From: an uncultured Pelagibacteraceae bacterium
GTDB taxonomy: Bacteria > Pseudomonadota > Alphaproteobacteria > Pelagibacterales > AG-422-B15
DNA length: 62,180 nucleotides
Assembly (NCBI GenBank): GCA_902510025.1
Contig: CABWZX010000003.1
Coordinates: 1 to 62,180 of the forward strand
Direction: 5' to 3'
Numbering within the stretch: the stretch's first letter is position 1; each line of letters starts with the position of its first letter. Below are positions 1-11,454 of this stretch, one piece after another. A model generated the notes under the pieces. It searched no databases. It had not been told where the DNA came from and saw nothing but the letters and a program-made list of their open reading frames with translations. The translations under genes and the position numbers were made by a program.

Positions 1-1
1 T

Positions 2-1012
2 CTCGAGGAAGAGTACAAATCTCTTATTGAAGATGTAACTTTATGGGATGTTGCAGCAGAGCGTCAGGTGCAGGTTATAGGTGAAGATGCTGCTAAATTT
101 GTTCAATATTTAACACCTCGTAACTTATCAACTCTTAAAGATGGATTTTGTCGTTATGCATTCCTTACAGATGAGAATGGAGGAATAATTAATGACCCTC
201 TTATATTAAAATTTAATGATCAAAAATATTGGATCAGTTTAGCTGACTCAGACGCACTACTTTGGTGTAAGGGCGTTGCTTTATCAGGTCAGTTTAAGGT
301 TGAGATTAATGAACCAGAAGCTTGTCCACTATCTCTTCAAGGACCAAAATCGAAAGACTTGATGAAAAAAATATCTAACGATGATGAAGTGGTAATGGGT
401 CTCAAATATTATCAGTTTGTAGAAACAAGATTATTTGATTTAGATTTGGTTGTTGCAAGAAGCGGTTGGAGTAATCAATTTGGTTATGAAATATATATTA
501 CAAGAGAAGAAGATGGTGGTGCTCTATGGAGAGGTTTGATGGAAGCAGGTAAAGAATTTAAGATAGTACCTAGCTGTCCAAATCAGATTGATAGGATAGA
601 AGCAGGGATGATCTCTCATTTGGGAGATACCACCTTAGATGAAAATCCTTTAGAATTAAATTTGCCTAAATTTTATGATCTTGATCAAGAAGTTGATTTC
701 ATCGGTAAGAGGGCATTACAACAAATAAGAGAGAATGGTATTAAAAAACAATTTACAGGATTTAAAATATCTGGAAAAAAAATTGGATATAACATGTGTA
801 GAATTCCTGTAAAGGATGAGAATGATAAGCAATTTGGCTTTATTACAAGTTGTATCTATAGTCCAAACTTTGGTTGCAATATAGGACTTGGTTATATTGA
901 TATAGGATTGATTAATTCACAAAACAAATACATCAGTTTTCATGATGAAGAAAATAGAGAAGTTGAAGTTGTTCCCCTTCCATTCAGTTCTAGACTCGAA
1001 AAGATGAAATAA
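2..1012 (+). CDS. DmdA-like / GcvT-superfamily aminomethyltransferase, 5' partial (truncated by window start)
   Basis: Frame is open from base 2 (LEEEYKSLIEDVTLWDVAAERQVQVIGEDAAKFVQYLT...), so the ORF-track Met at 68 is internal. Motifs WDVAAERQV, GGIINDPLILK, SLADSDALLWCKGV, QGPKSKDLM and RIEAGM are typical of DMSP demethylase-like GcvT proteins. Confidence 0.7.
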   Translation, partial: LEEEYKSLIEDVTLWDVAAERQVQVIGEDAAKFVQYLTPRNLSTLKDGFCRYAFLTDENGGIINDPLILKFNDQKYWISLADSDALLWCKGVALSGQFKVEINEPEACPLSLQGPKSKDLMKKISNDDEVVMGLKYYQFVETRLFDLDLVVARSGWSNQFGYEIYITREEDGGALWRGLMEAGKEFKIVPSCPNQIDRIEAGMISHLGDTTLDENPLELNLPKFYDLDQEVDFIGKRALQQIRENGIKKQFTGFKISGKKIGYNMCRIPVKDENDKQFGFITSCIYSPNFGCNIGLGYIDIGLINSQNKYISFHDEENREVEVVPLPFSSRLEKMK

Positions 1013-1025
1013 TAATTTTAATTAA

Positions 1026-1688
1026 TTATATTAATTCTTTTAATTTAGAGAAATTATTGATTACTAAATCAGCCTCATTATAGATTTCTGTATTTTCAGT
1101 GTATCCATATTCCATAAGCACTACAGGCATCCCAGCAGAGTGACCTGATTTTAAATCTGTAATACTATCACCAACCATTATTGATTCTGATGTTGAAATA
1201 TTTAGTTTTTCACAAATTTGAATTAACGGGAATGGGTCAGGCTTACTTTTTTGATAACTATCACCACCTGCCAAAAAATCAAATAGATGTAATACATCGA
1301 GTTTATCGAGCAATAAATTGCTAAGCTTTTCCATTTTATTTGTGCATACAGCAAGTTTGATATTTTTTTCTTTCAAATAAAGTAGAACATCTTCGACATT
1401 CTCAAAAAGTACACTATCATCATCAATATTATGAGTGTAATGAAGTAAAAAGATTTTAAGCATATCATTTATCTTTTTTTCATCGTGCTCTATTCCTTTG
1501 CTAACTGCAGTGCGTCTAATCAATTCTCTTGCGCCGTATCCTACTAAATTTCTAATTTCATCTAACTCAATTGTTTCTTCATTGATTTCACTCAACATAT
1601 AATTAAGAGAATTTTTGAAGTCTGGAGCAGTATCCACAAGGGTTCCATCCAGATCAAAAATGAAGAGTTTTTTGTTATAAAGATCCAT
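1026..1688 (-). CDS. gph: HAD-superfamily phosphoglycolate phosphatase-like
   Basis: HAD motif FDLDGTLVDT near the N-terminus; KPDPFPL and GDSITDLKSG motifs. Start placed at MDLYNKKLFIFDLDGT (1688); the ORF track extends to 1757. Confidence 0.8.
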   Translation of the reverse strand: MDLYNKKLFIFDLDGTLVDTAPDFKNSLNYMLSEINEETIELDEIRNLVGYGARELIRRTAVSKGIEHDEKKINDMLKIFLLHYTHNIDDDSVLFENVEDVLLYLKEKNIKLAVCTNKMEKLSNLLLDKLDVLHLFDFLAGGDSYQKSKPDPFPLIQICEKLNISTSESIMVGDSITDLKSGHSAGMPVVLMEYGYTENTEIYNEADLVINNFSKLKELI

Positions 1689-1763
1689 ATTTATGCGTAA
1701 GTCTTTGAAATAAATTTTTACGATACTTTTATTTTTATATTCGTTATTTTTCATCAAAATCCA

Positions 1764-3071
1764 ATGAAAAATTTAACTATTATTGTTCTTGCTGCTGGCA
1801 AAGGTACACGAATGAATTCATCTGTACCTAAAGTGTTCCAAACTCTAGGAGGAATACCACTAATTGAACATGCATTAAATTCTGCCAAAAAACTTAATCC
1901 CAAAGAGATTTTTCTTATTTTAAATAAAGATATAAGCAAAGAAAATTTTAAGAATGAAAAATTGGTTCATTGTTTTTACCAAAAGAAGCAATTAGGAACA
2001 GCAGATGCAGTTAAGGCATGTTTATCAGAACTAAAGAAAAGTAAAAATAAAATATTGGTAATGTACGCAGATGTCCCTTTTATTGATTCAAGAACTCTTA
2101 GGAATGTCATAAATATAAAATCTCCTAAAGAAATTAAATTATTAGCATTTAAAAAAGAGGAATATAATTCTTATGGAAAGATAATTCTTGGGACTAATGG
2201 TTTTGTTAATGAGATCATTGAACAAAGAGAATTAAGTACAAAAGATAGATATATTCTTTGCAATTCAGGAGTCTTCTGTAGCAATGCAAAGGTTTTTTCT
2301 CAATTATTACCAAAAATTAAGAATAATAATAAAAAGAAAGAATTTTATTTAACTGATATATTCAAAATTGCATCTCAAAATGATTTTTATACGAAAACGG
2401 TACTGGGAGAAGAAAAAGAGATTATGGGAATTAATGATAAAAAAGAACTAGCTCAGGCGGAAAAGATTTTACAAGAAAGTTTAAGAAATAAATTCTTAAA
2501 GAAGGGTGTAACTATGAAGGACCCGGATACTGTATATCTCTCAGCCGACACTAAGATTGGAAAAGATGTAACAATTTATCCTCATGTTTTTATTGGCGAG
2601 AATGTTTCAATATCAAGTGGAGCTATGATTTATTCCTTCAGTCATTTGGAAAATTGTAAAATAGGAAAAAATTCTAGTATTGGACCTTATGCAAGACTTA
2701 GACCTGGAGCAGATATTTCTGATGGAGCAAAAGTTGGAAATTTTGTAGAAGTAAAAAATTCAACTTTAGGTAAAGGCTCTAAAGCTAACCATTTAACATA
2801 TATTGGAGATGCGGTAATAGGTAAAAATGTAAATATTGGAGCAGGAACGATAACTTGTAATTATGATGGCAAGAAGAAACATAAGACAATCATAGAGGAT
2901 GATGCATTTATTGGATCGAATTCATCTATTATTGCGCCAGTTAAAATAGGAAAAAAATCATATATTGGTTCAGGCTCAGCTATTTCTAAAAATGTTAAAG
3001 ACAATTCATTAGCTGTTGAGCGCAGTACACAAATGGAAATAAAGAATTGGTCAAAAAAGGTTAAGAAGTAA
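1764..3071 (+). CDS. glmU: Bifunctional UDP-N-acetylglucosamine pyrophosphorylase / glucosamine-1-phosphate N-acetyltransferase
   Basis: LAAGKGTRMNSSVPKVFQTLGG nucleotidyltransferase motif plus C-terminal hexapeptide repeats (GAGTITCNYDGKKKHKT). Confidence 0.95.
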   Translation: MKNLTIIVLAAGKGTRMNSSVPKVFQTLGGIPLIEHALNSAKKLNPKEIFLILNKDISKENFKNEKLVHCFYQKKQLGTADAVKACLSELKKSKNKILVMYADVPFIDSRTLRNVINIKSPKEIKLLAFKKEEYNSYGKIILGTNGFVNEIIEQRELSTKDRYILCNSGVFCSNAKVFSQLLPKIKNNNKKKEFYLTDIFKIASQNDFYTKTVLGEEKEIMGINDKKELAQAEKILQESLRNKFLKKGVTMKDPDTVYLSADTKIGKDVTIYPHVFIGENVSISSGAMIYSFSHLENCKIGKNSSIGPYARLRPGADISDGAKVGNFVEVKNSTLGKGSKANHLTYIGDAVIGKNVNIGAGTITCNYDGKKKHKTIIEDDAFIGSNSSIIAPVKIGKKSYIGSGSAISKNVKDNSLAVERSTQMEIKNWSKKVKK

Positions 3072-4895
3072 ATGTGTGGCATTATAGGAATTGCAGGAAG
3101 TGAACCTGTATCTGCAAAAATAATTAAAGGTCTCAAAAAACTAGAGTACAGAGGGTATGACTCTGCTGGTCTTGCAATTTTTGACAATGATCAAATTAAA
3201 CAGAAGAAAGTTCAAGGAAAGTTATCAAATTTAATAAAATCTCTCGATGCTGATTCTATAGAAGGCTCTATTGGGATTGGGCATACTCGGTGGGCAACTC
3301 ATGGAGTTCCTTCAGAAACTAATGCGCACCCTCATTCATCCCCAGTAGTGTCGATAGTACATAATGGCATAATTGAAAATGCATCTGACCTAAAGAAAGA
3401 AGTAGAGGATAGTGATTATTTATTTATATCTGAAACTGATTCAGAAGTTATTACTGCTCTTCTTACAAGCTATTTAAATCAAAAGGTAAGTCATGTGGAT
3501 GCAGTCAAAAAAATGGTATCTAAATTAAAAGGATCATACGCTCTCGCCATTCTATTTAATGATTTAAAGGATACTATTGTAGGAGTAAAAAATGAAAGCC
3601 CACTGGTTGTTGGGCACGGCAAGTCAGGGTACTCAATCGGCTCAGATTCTATTGCTTTAAGTTCTATTGCAAACAAGGTTTGTTATCTTGAAGATGGAGA
3701 TATTGTTTTAATCAAAAACAATAACATAGAAATAATTAATCAATCTGGAGAAATTGCTAATCGAGAGTTTGTTGAAATAAATATATCTGAAGATGAAACA
3801 AATAAGGGTTCATACAATCATTTTATGGAAAAAGAGATCCATGAACATCCACAAGCTGTAGGTGAGACATTCAGGCAATTTATTGATCATGATAAAAGAA
3901 TCATTTCAGTAGACAGTATTGACTTAGATTTTTCTGATATTCCAAAAATACATTTAATTGCCTGTGGTACTGCATACTACTCATGTTTGGTAGCGAAGTA
4001 TTACTTCGAGCAATATGCAAGAATTTCAGTGGAGTGTGATATGGCTTCAGAATTTAGATATCGAGACCCTGTACTTGACTCTAAATCATTATGTATTTTT
4101 GTTTCACAATCTGGAGAAACAGCTGATACCAAGGCGGCATTAGATTATTGTAAGAGCGCAAAGATCAAAACACTAAGTATTGTAAATGTTAAAAACAGCT
4201 CAATTGCAAGGGAAAGTGACTACTGCCTATATACTAAAGCTGGAGTTGAAATAGGAGTAGCTTCTACAAAAGCATTTACAGCACAATTATCAGTGCTTTT
4301 ATCGATGGCAATCCATTGTGGAACAATCAATGAGAAGATCTCATTAGATGAAAATAAAAATATATGCCAAGAGATTATGCAGGCTCCTCAGTTAATAGAA
4401 AACGCAATAAAAAGATCATATGAGTTAAAAGAGACAGCAAAATCTATCGTTGATGCGAAGGGTGTTATGTATTTAGGTAGAGGGACCGCATTCCCATTGG
4501 CTTTAGAGGGAGCTCTTAAATTTAAAGAAATATCTTATATTCATGCTGAAGGATATCCCGCAGGAGAAATGAAACATGGACCTCTTGCTCTGATAGAAAA
4601 GGACCTCCCAGTTGTTTGTATTGTTCCTCCAGGTCCGTTATTCCATAAAACAATTTCCAACATTCAAGAAGTCATAGCTAGAGGGGGTAGAATTTTAATG
4701 ATTACTGATGACGATTCACTTCAGTCAGAATCTGAAAATATATGGCAAGTTTTTCGTCTACCTAACGTCCCCAAGTCTATCGAGTCTATTGTATATTCAA
4801 TTCCTATTCATATGCTTGCTTACTATACAGCAGTAGAACTTGGAAATGATGTTGACCAACCAAGAAATCTTGCCAAATCAGTCACAGTAGAATAA
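3072..4895 (+). CDS. glmS: Glutamine-fructose-6-phosphate aminotransferase
   Basis: MCGIIGIAG N-terminal Cys, GHTRWATHG, SIS domains, C-terminal NLAKSVTVE. Start codon directly abuts the glmU stop. Confidence 0.97.
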   Translation: MCGIIGIAGSEPVSAKIIKGLKKLEYRGYDSAGLAIFDNDQIKQKKVQGKLSNLIKSLDADSIEGSIGIGHTRWATHGVPSETNAHPHSSPVVSIVHNGIIENASDLKKEVEDSDYLFISETDSEVITALLTSYLNQKVSHVDAVKKMVSKLKGSYALAILFNDLKDTIVGVKNESPLVVGHGKSGYSIGSDSIALSSIANKVCYLEDGDIVLIKNNNIEIINQSGEIANREFVEINISEDETNKGSYNHFMEKEIHEHPQAVGETFRQFIDHDKRIISVDSIDLDFSDIPKIHLIACGTAYYSCLVAKYYFEQYARISVECDMASEFRYRDPVLDSKSLCIFVSQSGETADTKAALDYCKSAKIKTLSIVNVKNSSIARESDYCLYTKAGVEIGVASTKAFTAQLSVLLSMAIHCGTINEKISLDENKNICQEIMQAPQLIENAIKRSYELKETAKSIVDAKGVMYLGRGTAFPLALEGALKFKEISYIHAEGYPAGEMKHGPLALIEKDLPVVCIVPPGPLFHKTISNIQEVIARGGRILMITDDDSLQSESENIWQVFRLPNVPKSIESIVYSIPIHMLAYYTAVELGNDVDQPRNLAKSVTVE

Positions 4896-4904
4896 ATTAC
4901 TCTT

Positions 4905-5600
4905 ATGGTAGCAACATTGACAAATGATGAAAATGTTTCGATCATCACTCTTGATGATGGAAAGGTAAATGTTTTTTCTCCTACAATGATAGAGGAGGTA
5001 AGTAATCTATTGGACAAAGTTCCGACTGATAAAGGGTCTCTTCTTATAGTTGGAAGAGAAGGAATTTTTTCAGCTGGATTTGATTTAAAAGTTTTGATGT
5101 CAGGTGATGCTGAAAAAGCTGTTGGCATGTTGAGGTCAGGCTTTGAAATGCTTTCAAGAATATTTTCTTTTCCAAGACCTGTCGTTGCAGCATGTTCTGG
5201 TCATGCAATTGCTTTGGGAGCTTTTTTATTATGTAGCTGTGATTACCGTGTTGGAACTAAAGGTAAATTTCAGATTGGAGCGAATGAAGTAAGAAACAAT
5301 ATGATTGTTCCGACACCAATTCTTGAGCTGGCAAAATTTAAACTTGCCAAGAATCATAAACAGAGAGCTCTTTTAAATGGAGAAATGTATTTAATAGAAG
5401 ATGCTGTTGCACCTGGTTATCTAGATGAAGTTGTTGAACCAGATAAACTAATAGAAACTGCTACAATCAAAGCAAAGGATTTATCTACGTTGGGTCATCC
5501 TTTCTATCACCAGACAAAGCAATTAGACCAAGAAGAGGTCATTAAGAAGATAAATTCAGGAATCGAGAAAATTACGGTTTCTGCGATAATGCCTAAATAA
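4905..5600 (+). CDS. Enoyl-CoA hydratase/isomerase family protein
   Basis: Crotonase-fold pattern: FSAGFDLKVL, AACSGHAIALGAFLLCSCDYRVG. Confidence 0.85.
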   Translation: MVATLTNDENVSIITLDDGKVNVFSPTMIEEVSNLLDKVPTDKGSLLIVGREGIFSAGFDLKVLMSGDAEKAVGMLRSGFEMLSRIFSFPRPVVAACSGHAIALGAFLLCSCDYRVGTKGKFQIGANEVRNNMIVPTPILELAKFKLAKNHKQRALLNGEMYLIEDAVAPGYLDEVVEPDKLIETATIKAKDLSTLGHPFYHQTKQLDQEEVIKKINSGIEKITVSAIMPK

Positions 5601-5688
5601 ATCAATAAAAATCAATAACTTTTGCTTCAATGCTAGAATTTTACTTTATTTAGTATTATAACCCACCCAAATCAAATAGTAGAAAAAT

Positions 5689-7068
5689 ATGGCTAAATGG
5701 TCTGTAAATAGTTGGAGAAATTTCGCAGCGAAACATCTGCCTGAATACCCTGATGCTGAAAAGCTAAAGAGTACGGAGGAGATGCTTAGAACCTATCCAC
5801 CTTTAGTATTTGCAGGTGAAGCAAGAGAATTAAAAAGAAATCTTGCTAAAGTTGCTGAAGGAAAAGCTTTTCTTTTACAGGGAGGTGATTGCGCTGAGAG
5901 TTTTGAAGATTTTAATGCAGATTACATAAGAGATACTTTTAAAGTTTTATTGCAAATGTCAGTGACATTAACTGCTGCAGGAAATTGTCCAGTAGTTAAA
6001 GTTGGAAGAATGGCAGGTCAATTTGCTAAACCGAGAAGTGCACCTAAAGAAGAAATAGATGGAGTAGAGTTAGACAGTTATAAGGGTGACATTATTAATG
6101 ATATGGAATTTACTACTGATTCAAGAGTTCCTGATCCTGAAAGAATGATCAGAGCTTATATGCAATCAGCTTCAACCTTAAACTTGCTTCGAGCATTTGC
6201 TAAGGGGGGTTTTTCTGATTTAAACAAAGTGCATCAGTGGAATATGGGTTTTGTCGATGATAGCTTACAAGGTCAGAAATATAGAGAGATTGCAAACAAA
6301 ATCTCAGACACTTTAGCTTTCATGGATGCTATTGGAATCTCATCAAAAAATACAAGAAGATTACGTGCAGTAGATTTTTATACAAGTCATGAAGCACTTT
6401 TACTTCCTTATGAAGAATGTTTAACAAGAACGGATAGTACTTCAGGTGAAGTATATGATACGTCAGCTCATATGGTTTGGATAGGCGATAGAACTCGTCA
6501 ACCTGATGGGGCGCATGTAGAGTTTTGTAGAGGTATTAAAAATCCAATTGGCATTAAGTGTGGACCAACACTGGATCCTAATGAGCTTAAAAAGCTAATT
6601 GATATACTTAATCCTGAAAATGAAGCAGGTAAGATCACTTTGATATGTCGTTTTGGTGCAGAAAAGGTTAATGAATTACTGCCTAAACTTATTAAGCCTT
6701 TTATCAAGACTGATTATAATCTTGTATGGTCTTGTGACCCAATGCATGGAAATACAACTAAATCAAATTCAGGCTTTAAAACTCGACCATTTGAGAGAGT
6801 TTTACATGAAGTTGAGTCATTCTTTGATATTCATCATGATATGGGAACATATCCTGGTGGAGTTCACTTAGAAATGACAGGACAGAATGTGACAGAATGT
6901 ATTGGGGGAGCTCAGGCTATTAAGGATGAGGATCTTTCAGCGCGTTATCATACACACTGTGATCCACGCTTAAATGCTAGCCAGGCAATTGAATTAGCCT
7001 TTTTAATATCTGATAAGCTTAGAGAATCCCAAGAACCAAGCAATTCTAAGATTACAATTGCCAAGTAA
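5689..7068 (+). CDS. aroG: Class II 3-deoxy-7-phosphoheptulonate (DAHP) synthase
   Basis: Class II (plant-type) signature: [50 protein letters not shown]. Confidence 0.95.
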   Translation: MAKWSVNSWRNFAAKHLPEYPDAEKLKSTEEMLRTYPPLVFAGEARELKRNLAKVAEGKAFLLQGGDCAESFEDFNADYIRDTFKVLLQMSVTLTAAGNCPVVKVGRMAGQFAKPRSAPKEEIDGVELDSYKGDIINDMEFTTDSRVPDPERMIRAYMQSASTLNLLRAFAKGGFSDLNKVHQWNMGFVDDSLQGQKYREIANKISDTLAFMDAIGISSKNTRRLRAVDFYTSHEALLLPYEECLTRTDSTSGEVYDTSAHMVWIGDRTRQPDGAHVEFCRGIKNPIGIKCGPTLDPNELKKLIDILNPENEAGKITLICRFGAEKVNELLPKLIKPFIKTDYNLVWSCDPMHGNTTKSNSGFKTRPFERVLHEVESFFDIHHDMGTYPGGVHLEMTGQNVTECIGGAQAIKDEDLSARYHTHCDPRLNASQAIELAFLISDKLRESQEPSNSKITIAK

Positions 7069-7103
7069 TTACAACTAAATTATCTAGTTGTAGTATCAGT
7101 AAA

Positions 7104-8759
7104 ATGTCAGAAAAATTATCTATATTAATTGCTCAAGCAAACCCAATTGTAGGGGATATTGATTACAACAAGAATATTGTTCTAGAAACTATTAATAAAT
7201 ATCACGACGTAGATCTTATTATTTTTTCTGAATTAATGCTTACAGGATATCCACCTGAAGATTTGGTTTTAAAATCTGCTTTTAAAAATAAATTTATGAG
7301 AGCATTAAAAGAGATTAATCAAAATTTAGAAGGTAAACATTGTACAGTTATATTAGGAATGCCTTGGGAGGAAGAATGTGGCTTATACAATGCAGCTGTG
7401 GTTTTACAGAATGGAAGTGTAGTTTATAAACATTTTAAAAATGCTTTACCTAATTATGGTGTTTTTGATGAAAAAAGAATTTTCTTACATGGAGAGGATG
7501 TTAATTCATTTAATTTAAAAGGAATAAATCTTGGAATATTTGTTTGTGAAGATATATGGGTTCATAATACAATTTCAAAGTTAAATGGAACAGGAATTGA
7601 TTTAGCAATTTCAATTAATGCATCTCCATTCGATATCAATAAGATGAATGAACGCCTAGAAGCGGCAACTTGTTTTTCTAAGGAGACAGGCGCACCTATT
7701 ATTTATGTTAACCAAGTTGGAGGCCAAGATGAGATTGTCTTTGATGGAAATTCATTTTTAGCAGATAAGAATGGGCTCATTAAGAGATTAAATTATTGTC
7801 AATCAGTTAATGAAAGGATTGATTTTAATTCTAATGATAAATCATTCTCATTGAGAACTGATCTAGAAGGAGAAGTGGATAATAATGATCTTATTTATTC
7901 TAATTTGATCCTTGGACTAAGAGACTATGTAAATAAGAATAAGTTTCCAGGAGTTGTGATTGGTATTTCAGGAGGAATAGATAGTGCTTTTAGTGCATCT
8001 GTTGCAACAGATGCATTAGGTCCTGATAGAGTAAAGGGAATTCTGATGCCCTCAAAATTTACGAGCAATGAAAGCAATGAAGATGCAAATCAGCTTGGAG
8101 ATAATCTTGGAATTGAATTAAAGAGTATTTCAATTGAAGAAATTGTTAAAGCTTATGACAGCACCCTAGATCCTTTATTTAAAGAGTCAAAAAAAGATAT
8201 TACTGAGGAAAATATTCAATCTAGAGCAAGAGGTTCATTATTAATGGCTTATTCAAATAAATTTGGACATATGGTCCTAACTAATGGAAACAAATCTGAA
8301 GTATCGGTTGGTTACTCGACCTTGTATGGTGATATGTGTGGTGGGTTTTCAGTAGTAAAAGATTTATATAAAAGCGAGCTCTACAAATTAGCTGAATGGA
8401 GAAATAATAATATTCCATCAAACTCTGTATTAGATAAAAAATCTTTAATTCCAGGAAATATTTTAACTAAAGAGCCTACTGCTGAATTAAAGCCAAACCA
8501 AATGGATAAAGATACTTTACCTCCTTATGAAGTGCTTGATAAAATTTTATATCTTCTTGTTGAAAAGGAGAGTTCTATTTCAGAAATAGTTGATTCAGGT
8601 TTTGAGGTCGATGTTGTTACAAAAGTACAAAATATGCTTTACAATTCTGAATACAAAAGAAGACAAGCAGCTCCAGGAGTAAAGATTTCTGAAAGAAATT
8701 TTGGTTATGATAGAAGGTACCCAATTACCAATGCGTTTAGAGATAGTAAAGGTTCTTAG
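7104..8759 (+). CDS. nadE: Glutamine-dependent NAD+ synthase
   Basis: N-terminal nitrilase-type domain (SELMLTGYPPEDL, VCEDIW) plus synthase domain (GISGGIDSAFSA, LTNGNKSEVSVGYSTLYGDMCGG). Confidence 0.95.
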   Translation: MSEKLSILIAQANPIVGDIDYNKNIVLETINKYHDVDLIIFSELMLTGYPPEDLVLKSAFKNKFMRALKEINQNLEGKHCTVILGMPWEEECGLYNAAVVLQNGSVVYKHFKNALPNYGVFDEKRIFLHGEDVNSFNLKGINLGIFVCEDIWVHNTISKLNGTGIDLAISINASPFDINKMNERLEAATCFSKETGAPIIYVNQVGGQDEIVFDGNSFLADKNGLIKRLNYCQSVNERIDFNSNDKSFSLRTDLEGEVDNNDLIYSNLILGLRDYVNKNKFPGVVIGISGGIDSAFSASVATDALGPDRVKGILMPSKFTSNESNEDANQLGDNLGIELKSISIEEIVKAYDSTLDPLFKESKKDITEENIQSRARGSLLMAYSNKFGHMVLTNGNKSEVSVGYSTLYGDMCGGFSVVKDLYKSELYKLAEWRNNNIPSNSVLDKKSLIPGNILTKEPTAELKPNQMDKDTLPPYEVLDKILYLLVEKESSISEIVDSGFEVDVVTKVQNMLYNSEYKRRQAAPGVKISERNFGYDRRYPITNAFRDSKGS

Positions 8760-8762
8760 TTT

Positions 8763-10091
8763 ATGACAGTAACGACAAGATTTGCTCCAAGTCCTACAGG
8801 TTTACTTCATCTTGGTAACATAAGAACAGCTTTAATTAATTGGTTGTTTGCACGAACAAATAATGGAAAATTTATTTTACGTATTGATGATACTGACACG
8901 GAAAGATCAAAAGATGAGTATGTTTCTAAGATTAAATATGACTTAGAATGGCTAGGTATTGATTACGATGAAACCTTTAATCAATCCTCTCGCTTCGATG
9001 TTTACAAAGAAAGATTTGAATCTTTAAAAGATCAAGGGAGGATTTATCCTTGCTATGAAACTCCTGAGGAATTAGAACGCAAAAGAAAGCTTCAACTTGC
9101 TGCTGGAGGTAAACAAGTTTATGACCGTTCAGCTTTAAAACTTTCAGATCAGGAAAAGAGAGGTTTTGAAAGCGAAGGAAGAAAGCCTCATTGGAGGTTT
9201 TTAATGAAATCTGAAAGCATTAAATGGAATGATATTTTAAAAGGGGATATAGAAATTGATTTAACAAGTCTATCAGATCCTGTTCTCTTTAGAGAAGATG
9301 GAGTTCCACTTTATACATTTAGCTCAGCAGTTGATGATATAGATTTTAATGTCACTAATGTAATTAGAGGAGATGATCATACCAGCAATACTGCCGTTCA
9401 AATTGAACTGATCAATGCTCTAGATAAAAATAATTTAATTTTTGCTCATCATGCGTTATTGAAAGCTTCTTCGGGAGATAAATTATCTAAAAGAGATAAT
9501 GTCATTTCAATTGAAAGTTTTAGAGATTTAAATATTGAGCCTTTAGCAATATTGAGTTTACTTGCAACAATAGGAACTTCAAATTCTATTGAACTCAAAG
9601 ACAGTATTGATCAAATTATTAATGAATTTAAGATTAAAACAATATCTACTTCACCTGGGCGTATTGAAACTGACCTTTTAAATGCACTCAATAGGAAACT
9701 AATTCAGAATTATGATTTTGATACAGTTAAAGATCGATTAGAGAAAGTTGATAAAAAGATTGATGAAAAATTTTGGACAGCAATACGTGGAAATTTAAAT
9801 ACTGTAGAAGAAATTAAACAATGGACAGATATTGTATATGACAGCAAGATTATTGAGCCGAAAGATAAAGAATTTATTAGTACAGCAATTGATCTAATGC
9901 CTGAAGAACCATGGGATGATGATACTTGGGACCAATGGACCTCAGCAATTAAAGAAAAGACAAATCGTAAGGGTAAAGAACTATTTTTACCTTTAAGGGA
10001 AGCTTTTACTGGAGTAAGTCAAGGCCCTGAGATGAAAAAACTCATTCAGTTAATTGGTAGGGATAAGATTATTGAAAGAGTGAAATTGTAG
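8763..10091 (+). CDS. gltX: Glutamyl-tRNA synthetase
   Basis: RFAPSPTGLLHLGNIRTALINWLFAR class I aaRS motif; DKLSKRD (KMSKS-like). Confidence 0.95.
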   Translation: MTVTTRFAPSPTGLLHLGNIRTALINWLFARTNNGKFILRIDDTDTERSKDEYVSKIKYDLEWLGIDYDETFNQSSRFDVYKERFESLKDQGRIYPCYETPEELERKRKLQLAAGGKQVYDRSALKLSDQEKRGFESEGRKPHWRFLMKSESIKWNDILKGDIEIDLTSLSDPVLFREDGVPLYTFSSAVDDIDFNVTNVIRGDDHTSNTAVQIELINALDKNNLIFAHHALLKASSGDKLSKRDNVISIESFRDLNIEPLAILSLLATIGTSNSIELKDSIDQIINEFKIKTISTSPGRIETDLLNALNRKLIQNYDFDTVKDRLEKVDKKIDEKFWTAIRGNLNTVEEIKQWTDIVYDSKIIEPKDKEFISTAIDLMPEEPWDDDTWDQWTSAIKEKTNRKGKELFLPLREAFTGVSQGPEMKKLIQLIGRDKIIERVKL

Positions 10092-10092
10092 A

Positions 10093-11454
10093 ATGACATT
10101 ACATCTTTACGATACATTTAGTAAATCTAAACGATTATTCGAACCAATTGATCCAGCTAATGTTAGGATGTATGTATGTGGTCCAACCGTTTATGATTAT
10201 CCTCATGTAGGCAATGCTCGTCCAGTCATTGTCTTTGATATTTTATTTAGGATTCTTCAACATATTTATGGTGAAAAGAAAGTGACATATGTTCGAAATA
10301 TCACTGATGTAGATGATAAAATTATTGCTACAGCAAAAGAGAATAATGAAGAAGTCAGGGATCTTACTGAAAGAACAATAAGTTATTTTAATGATGATTC
10401 AAATTATGTAGGAACTTTAAAACCAACAGTAGAACCTAAAGCTACAGATCATATCAGTGAAATGATTGAAATTATTGAAATATTAATCCAAAAGGAACTT
10501 GCATATGAATCAGAAGGAAATGTTCTATTTTCAACAAGAAAATTTAATGACTATGGAAAACTCTCTGGAAAGAATCTTGAAGATTTAATCGCTGGAGCTA
10601 GAGTTGAAACTGAAAGTTTTAAAAAAGATCCATCTGATTTTGTTTTATGGAAACCTTCTAAAGAAGGAGAACCTCAATGGGATAGCCCTTGGGGAAAGGG
10701 ACGTCCTGGATGGCACATAGAATGCTCAGCAATGAGCAATAAGTACTTAGGAAATAATTTTGACATTCATGGAGGAGGACAAGATTTGATTTTTCCGCAT
10801 CACGAGAATGAAATTGCTCAAAGTCAATGTGCTCATGGAGAAGTTTTTTCTAATTACTGGGTTCATAATGGATTTGTGACCGTCGAAGGTGATAAAATGG
10901 CAAAGTCAGAGGGAAATTTTGTAACTGTTAATCAATTAAAAGACAGGTATCAAGGTGAGGTTATTAGGCTAACCATGATGCTGACTCATTACCGCCAGCC
11001 ATTAAACTGGACAGAAGAAAATTTAAAGGAATCAAAAAAAATATTGGATAAGTGGTATAATTTTATTTCTGACTTTGAAACAAAAAATCCTAAGTCAGAA
11101 AATGTATCGAATGAAGTATTAAATTCATTGTATGATGATATTAATACACCACAAGCAATTGCCGATCTTCATAAAATATTTAAGAACTGCAAGAATAATA
11201 ACCAAGATTCTATTGATTTATTTTTAAACTCAGCACAGTTCATTGGCTTAATGAACAATAATCCTTCTGACTGGGTTAATTGGGGGAAAGAAAGTTCGAT
11301 CGATGAGAAGCAGTTAGAAATTTTGATAAAAAAAAGAGATGAGGCAAGAGCAGAAGGAAAATATGAAGATGCTGATAAAATAAGAGATGAGATTGAAAAT
11401 ATGGGTATTATTTTAGAAGATAAAGATGGAAAAACTTCCTGGAGATTAAGATAG
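10093..11454 (+). CDS. cysS: Cysteinyl-tRNA synthetase
   Basis: [44 protein letters not shown]. Confidence 0.97.
   Translation: MTLHLYDTFSKSKRLFEPIDPANVRMYVCGPTVYDYPHVGNARPVIVFDILFRILQHIYGEKKVTYVRNITDVDDKIIATAKENNEEVRDLTERTISYFNDDSNYVGTLKPTVEPKATDHISEMIEIIEILIQKELAYESEGNVLFSTRKFNDYGKLSGKNLEDLIAGARVETESFKKDPSDFVLWKPSKEGEPQWDSPWGKGRPGWHIECSAMSNKYLGNNFDIHGGGQDLIFPHHENEIAQSQCAHGEVFSNYWVHNGFVTVEGDKMAKSEGNFVTVNQLKDRYQGEVIRLTMMLTHYRQPLNWTEENLKESKKILDKWYNFISDFETKNPKSENVSNEVLNSLYDDINTPQAIADLHKIFKNCKNNNQDSIDLFLNSAQFIGLMNNNPSDWVNWGKESSIDEKQLEILIKKRDEARAEGKYEDADKIRDEIENMGIILEDKDGKTSWRLR

Noticed and set aside
5601-5640. Short direct repeat AATCAATAA x2 after the enoyl-CoA hydratase gene
   Set aside because: Two short AT-rich copies only; no array or spacing pattern.
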